Assembly (NCBI GenBank): GCA_023374025.1
Contig: SIJG01000096.1
Span: 62,001-126,000, forward strand
DNA from: Heterodera schachtii
Lineage: Eukaryota; Nematoda; Chromadorea; Rhabditida; Heteroderidae
DNA length: 64,000 nt
Reading direction: 5' to 3'
Positions 60,000-64,000 of the stretch are shown here, one piece after another. How positions within the stretch are numbered: position 1 is the first letter of the stretch; every line of letters begins with the position of its first letter. The notes under the pieces are model-generated. The model was not told the origin of the DNA and made no database searches. It saw only the letters and a program-made list of their open reading frames with translations. The position numbers and the translations under genes were made by a program.

Positions 60000-61668
60000 T
60001 GATGATTAATGAATTAAAATTTACTTTTGTGCAATCTTTTTTAATGTGCCATCATTTTTTTTTGCAATTTTCATTAATTTCAATTTGCCTTTTTTTTGCT
60101 CATTTAAATTTGAAGTCTGCCGCATGCCCTTGATTTTCTAAACAAATTTATTGCTGTGTACGTTTTTGGGCTGAATGGCAGCCCTAATTATCAAAAAAAA
60201 AATTTACGAAATTTTCGGTTCATCAAGCACTTGCATTGTGTAAGTTATGTTTCCCTGGTGATTCTTCATTTTATTGGGCCACCTTTACGATTCATTAATT
60301 CAATTATCCGATCATGAATTCTATTGAATTGTATAATTTCAAACTCTACATTTTCGTTATATTTATATCTGTTGCCATTTTATGGCCTATTAGGCCACAA
60401 CAAAATTGGTGAGCTTTTTGTTCTAACATTTTCCAAGTTTTAATTTTTTTGAAAAATGCACCTTAAAATTCTTTTGAAGAGCAAAAAAGGTCGATTTACA
60501 TGGCTTGACATTTCTAAGCTAAAATAAAGGATTAAATTTTTTTTCAAATTTTTAATTAAATTCCAAAAATTTTGAAAAAGGCCCGGTCCAGTACGGGCGC
60601 CCGGTCAAAATTTTGAACCGGGCCCGGTGGGGGAGGTAACAGGGGGTCCGGCGGTGCCAATAAGCGCCGCCGAGAAAATTTTTACATTTTTTAATGCGAT
60701 TTGTTAACAAATTTTGTACAAAAAATGACAAATTTTGCGATTTTGAGCCATTTTTAGCAGTTTCGCACCAAAAATAATCGGTTTTTTGAAAATTTAGCGA
60801 AATTTTTTGGAAAATTTGAGTAGGCGCTAGGTCTGGGGGTGGGTACCACGAAGGAAAATTTAAAATTTTCAGCAAAAAATACTATTTTTTCCTTAAAAAT
60901 TTCGGGTACGGAGGGAGCTTGGGGGGGGGGGGGGGGCACGTACCCCGCGTATCCCCCCCCCGCCCCCTGGGACCGTCCATGTCAGGCGGGTACCGAAGAT
61001 TTTAATAATTAGGCGTACTTTTTCATAAACCATTAAAAAATTTTTCGGGAGGGGGGAGGGGCTTTAGCCCACTTAGCGCCTTTTGCAGATCATGGATATA
61101 TTTAAAAGAATTTGCATAAAATTTTGGGTTCTGGCAAAAGACCTAAAACATCTTATATTGCGAAGGAGAAACGGCACCAATAGAAAAGGGTGGCATAACA
61201 ATGGTGCTTCAAATTTGCGGGATTGGAAACAAAATTAATTCGTAAAGTTTTTTGTGAATTAAGATAAAAAAGAAATGTAAGAAATTTATGAATAAAATTC
61301 CAAAAAAATTAAATTTCGGGCGCTGGCAGCATAAATGAAAAAGGGGGAGTGTGTCTGTCGACCATGGTTTTTCGTAGATCCGGGATTCTTATGGGGGGTC
61401 GACGGTCAAACCTGTTAATTGGGTCAATTCGTGAAATTAGGCTTTTCCCCTATTTTTAGCATTTTTTATTGAATTATTTCCAACATTGTTGGTTTCATTC
61501 GAAAGCTTTACATGTTTAGAAGCTTTTTCTAAGCTATTGCTTAGCGATTAGACAATTACCAAAAAAGTTATAACATGAAATTGAAAAAAGTAAGTCAAAA
61601 TTTTTGAACTTTTTTCTTAATACGAAACGGCGGGCACCGAATCGTCCTGTTCCGGTTTGAAAGTCGTG
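60000..61668. other. Region downstream of the ZIP gene
   Basis: No gene is supported. A GC palindrome (inverted orientation) lies at about 60645-60672 inside a CCCGGTCC/GGGCCCGG-bearing repeat (60580-60670). A poly-G/poly-C pair lies near 60920-60960. A TTGGTTTCATTCGAAAGCTT repeat core lies at 61490-61510. Confidence 0.45.
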
Positions 61669-64000
61669 TAAAATTGGCATTTTGTTTTATATTTAAGTTC
61701 ATTATTTGCAAAATTTTATGTAATTTTTTGAGTATTAATTATTCAAATAGGAAATTTTGAGCATCTTTTTTCGGTTCACCCTAATTTGGTTCCACTTATC
61801 CCCTCATTAATGGGTCGGGGTCACTTCGGCGCGGCCACTTCGACGCGGCCACTTCGGCGCGGGTATTTCGGCGCGGGGTTTTTCGGCGCGGCCACTTCGG
61901 CGCCCTATATAAAATGGCTTTTTCGGCGCCAATGTTTAAAAATCCCAAAAAATTTTCAAAAATTTTTTAATTTTCCTTTCATTGTGCATATAACTTATGC
62001 CATTTTCTTTCAAAGTAACGTGCTTCATGCCCACAGGCTATTTAATGGATATTATATTAAATAATTCATGGAAACTCAGGCCTTTTTATTGGCATTTTTC
62101 TGTCCCCGAAATTGGTTTTCACTTTAGGGTCGAAAATTATGAATATGAATTCATTCCGGACAATTCCGGAAGCTAAAGCCGAATTCCTAACAAAAAACCG
62201 AAAATTAAATTTTACCTTAGTTTCTTGTGTTCTTAATTCTTCATTTTTAGGCTGTAAATAATTTTTGAAATTCTAATCTCGACTTTTTGCACATCAACCC
62301 ATGGTACCCAAATTGGCGCTTTAGGAAAATTAGAAATTTTCTTTTTGTCCCGTTAAATGCCAAAATTTTCTATGGCCCATCCAAAACAGTGAGAAAAAAA
62401 CAACGCACGGTTGAGGCCAAAAAGGTTGAGAAGAAGAGCACCACCAGCATGACCGCCTTGAGCGCGTCGTGGGACTGTTTGGCGGGCCCAATGGGTGCCG
62501 GCGTCGTCTCATTATTAATGGCATCCATCGGCAAAATGGCCAAATTGAATTTGAAAATATAAAAAAGGCCAAAAAAGAGAAAAATATGTTCATCGGAATG
62601 AGCGAGTTCTTCTCCCACATTTTATGAGTCCATCAGCAAACCGACAAAAGCAAATTTTGCCAAAAATGACAAATTTTTGCATTTTTTTTTTTTGTGAATT
62701 TGCACACCCCATTTTTGTTGATTTCTTTTAAATTTTTGATTTATGCCCTAGGAAAATGCCCAAAGGTTTTTTTCATTTTCAGCCTAATTTAAAATTTCGT
62801 ACCCCTCAAATTGGGGTAAAAAAAATGACGCATGTACAGTAAATGGAGAGGGAAAAGATACTGTAATACGACGCGCGCAACAAATGTTTATAAGATACGG
62901 TATGATAAAAAAAAAAGTGGAATGCAAAATCACAACAGTACACAATTTTGTAAATACCAAGAACAAACAACAAAGGGTCTCGCTTTAAATAAAAAAAAAT
63001 TTTTGCTTAATATTTGGCTAAAAATTATGTCACTGTTCGTCATTATTTCGCTTTTTGTCATTATTTTGACATTTTTACTCACTATTTTAACTATTTCGGG
63101 ATTTTTCGTCACTAAAAGTTACGGCCCTAGAGATCACGCACCACTTTTGTTTTATTTAGTTTTTTTAAATTATGAAATGTGACTCAATAACAGGAAAGTA
63201 CCAAAGACACCATTTTCCGTGTGTGTTGGGTGGGACCTATTCTCTAATGAAAAAATAAAAATTTCCATATGTGTGAAATTTCAGGGGGCGTGGTTCCGGC
63301 GGTACCGATAGGCGCCGTCGGCGGAGGTAAAGCGTGTCGTAAAAAGCTTTTTATTGGGTTTTATAAAATTGGAATAAAATTTAACAAAATGACTGATTTT
63401 GAAAACATTCAGTTGGGAGCCCTAACCAAAACGTTGCGATTCGTTTTTTGACCTAACTTTTTTTTAATTTTTATATTTTTGGTAAGGTCGAAAAGCGTTT
63501 ATAAACTCAGTTAATTTGTTAAAAAATATTTTGTTCATGTACAAATTCAAATAAAAACAAGTTTTTTGGAAAAGCGCTTCACGAATGACCCCTTCCCCTC
63601 GACCGCCTCCCAGACTATTTTGCAAAATTTTCGTTGACGCACCCCCCCCCCCCCCCCTTGGCCGCAAATTTCGGGACACCATTTAATGTATGGTCCAAGA
63701 TAGTCCGGCGACATTTTGGAGTGCATCACGGTTTGAGGCCTCTTATCCTCCTAATTCTGTTCAATGTTGCACTTGGGCCCAAACGTGAGGGCCCAACTGA
63801 CGGGTTCCGCGCCGAAGTGGCCGCGCCGAAGTGGCCGCGCCGAAGTGACCCCGACCCATTAATGAGGGGATAAGTGGAACCAAATTAGGGTGAACCGAAA
63901 AAAGATGCTCAAAATTTCCTATTTGAATAATTAATACTCAAAAAATTACAGAAAATTTTGCATATAATGAACTTAAATATAAAACAAAATGCCAATTTTA
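61669..64000. mobile_element. Long terminal-inverted-repeat element carrying host gene sequence
   Basis: The left arm (61669 to about 61863) and right arm (about 63805-64000) are inverted copies over about 195 bases. Both contain AAAATTGGCATTTTGTTTTA, ATTATTCAAATAGGAAATTT and CACTTCGGCGCGGCCACTTC. The window ends exactly at the last matching base, so the far flank and any target duplication are not visible. Inside is an inverted copy of ZIP exon 1 and its flanks. No transposase is seen, so it is non-autonomous and comparable in logic to gene-capturing Pack elements. Confidence 0.75.
62030..62990 (-). pseudogene. Captured, decayed copy of ZIP exon 1 with flanking and intron sequence
   Basis: On the minus strand, 62520-62395 corresponds to ZIP exon 1 (MDAINNETT, KQSHDALKAVMLVVLFFS, then a donor-like GTGCG). 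The codons around the start and TM1 are retained, but downstream exons are absent. Sequence on one side (62530-62990) matches the ZIP upstream region. On the other side (62330 down to about 62030) it matches ZIP intron 1, including AATGAAGAATTAA, GTAAAATTTAATTTTCG and TCCATTAAATAG words. Both MITEs of the parental intron are missing. It cannot encode a transporter. Confidence 0.8.

Noticed and set aside
62287..62620. A second functional ZIP transporter gene
   Set aside because: Only exon 1 and flanks are present, inside a TIR element, with no later exons before the window ends.

Overview
The window looks like a nuclear scaffold piece from a nematode, most likely a plant-parasitic cyst nematode (Globodera/Heterodera type). 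This is inference. The evidence is short AT-rich introns, a GC-AG intron, typical nematode neuronal genes (a TWK-type K2P channel and a stargazin-like TARP), an HP1 protein, and a cluster of secreted multi-ubiquitin-like-domain proteins whose upstream DNA carries ATGCCA hexamers, the published dorsal-gland 'DOG box' of cyst nematodes. I assembled all gene models by hand from open frames, splice signals and phase matching. No database was consulted.

Layout. 0.5-1.1 kb: a small secreted protein (minus, model incomplete). 4.3-10.5 kb: a secreted 235-residue orphan protein in eight exons (plus); one intron is a minisatellite and others hold foldback repeats. 12.0-15.1 kb: an eleven-exon stargazin/TARP gene (minus) ending in a PDZ ligand. 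16.4-22.8 kb: a ten-exon two-pore potassium channel (minus) with two possible last exons. 22.8-30 kb: gene-poor repeat DNA. 30-43.7 kb: four signal-peptide-bearing ubiquitin-like genes (all minus, here A, D, B, C), with a dead Ty3/gypsy gag-protease fragment between D and B and a 1,240-bp tandem duplication making the 5' part of B and C. Three share a TATA-type core promoter closely and the fourth is a tandem copy; every member has at least one apparent frameshift. 47.7-52.5 kb: an HP1/chromobox gene in ten exons (plus). 53.9-60.0 kb: a ZIP (SLC39) zinc transporter in six exons (plus). 61.7-64.0 kb: a long terminal-inverted-repeat element that carries an inverted, decayed copy of ZIP exon 1 with its flanks.

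Much of the remaining DNA is non-autonomous transposon sequence. Nine inverted-repeat elements begin and end CAGGG/TAGGG...CCCTG/CCCTA and are flanked by perfect or one-mismatch 8-bp target duplications, which points to hAT-type MITEs; two more are looser. Several carry a GC-rich palindromic motif that recurs about ten times. The ZIP-derived copy near the right end lacks both MITEs now present in ZIP intron 1, so it works as a natural pre-insertion allele.

Functionally, TARP and K2P are neuronal membrane proteins, HP1 is a chromatin reader of methylated H3K9, ZIP imports divalent metal, and the ubiquitin-like cluster together with the orphan secreted proteins are effector-like candidates. There is no operon-like arrangement.
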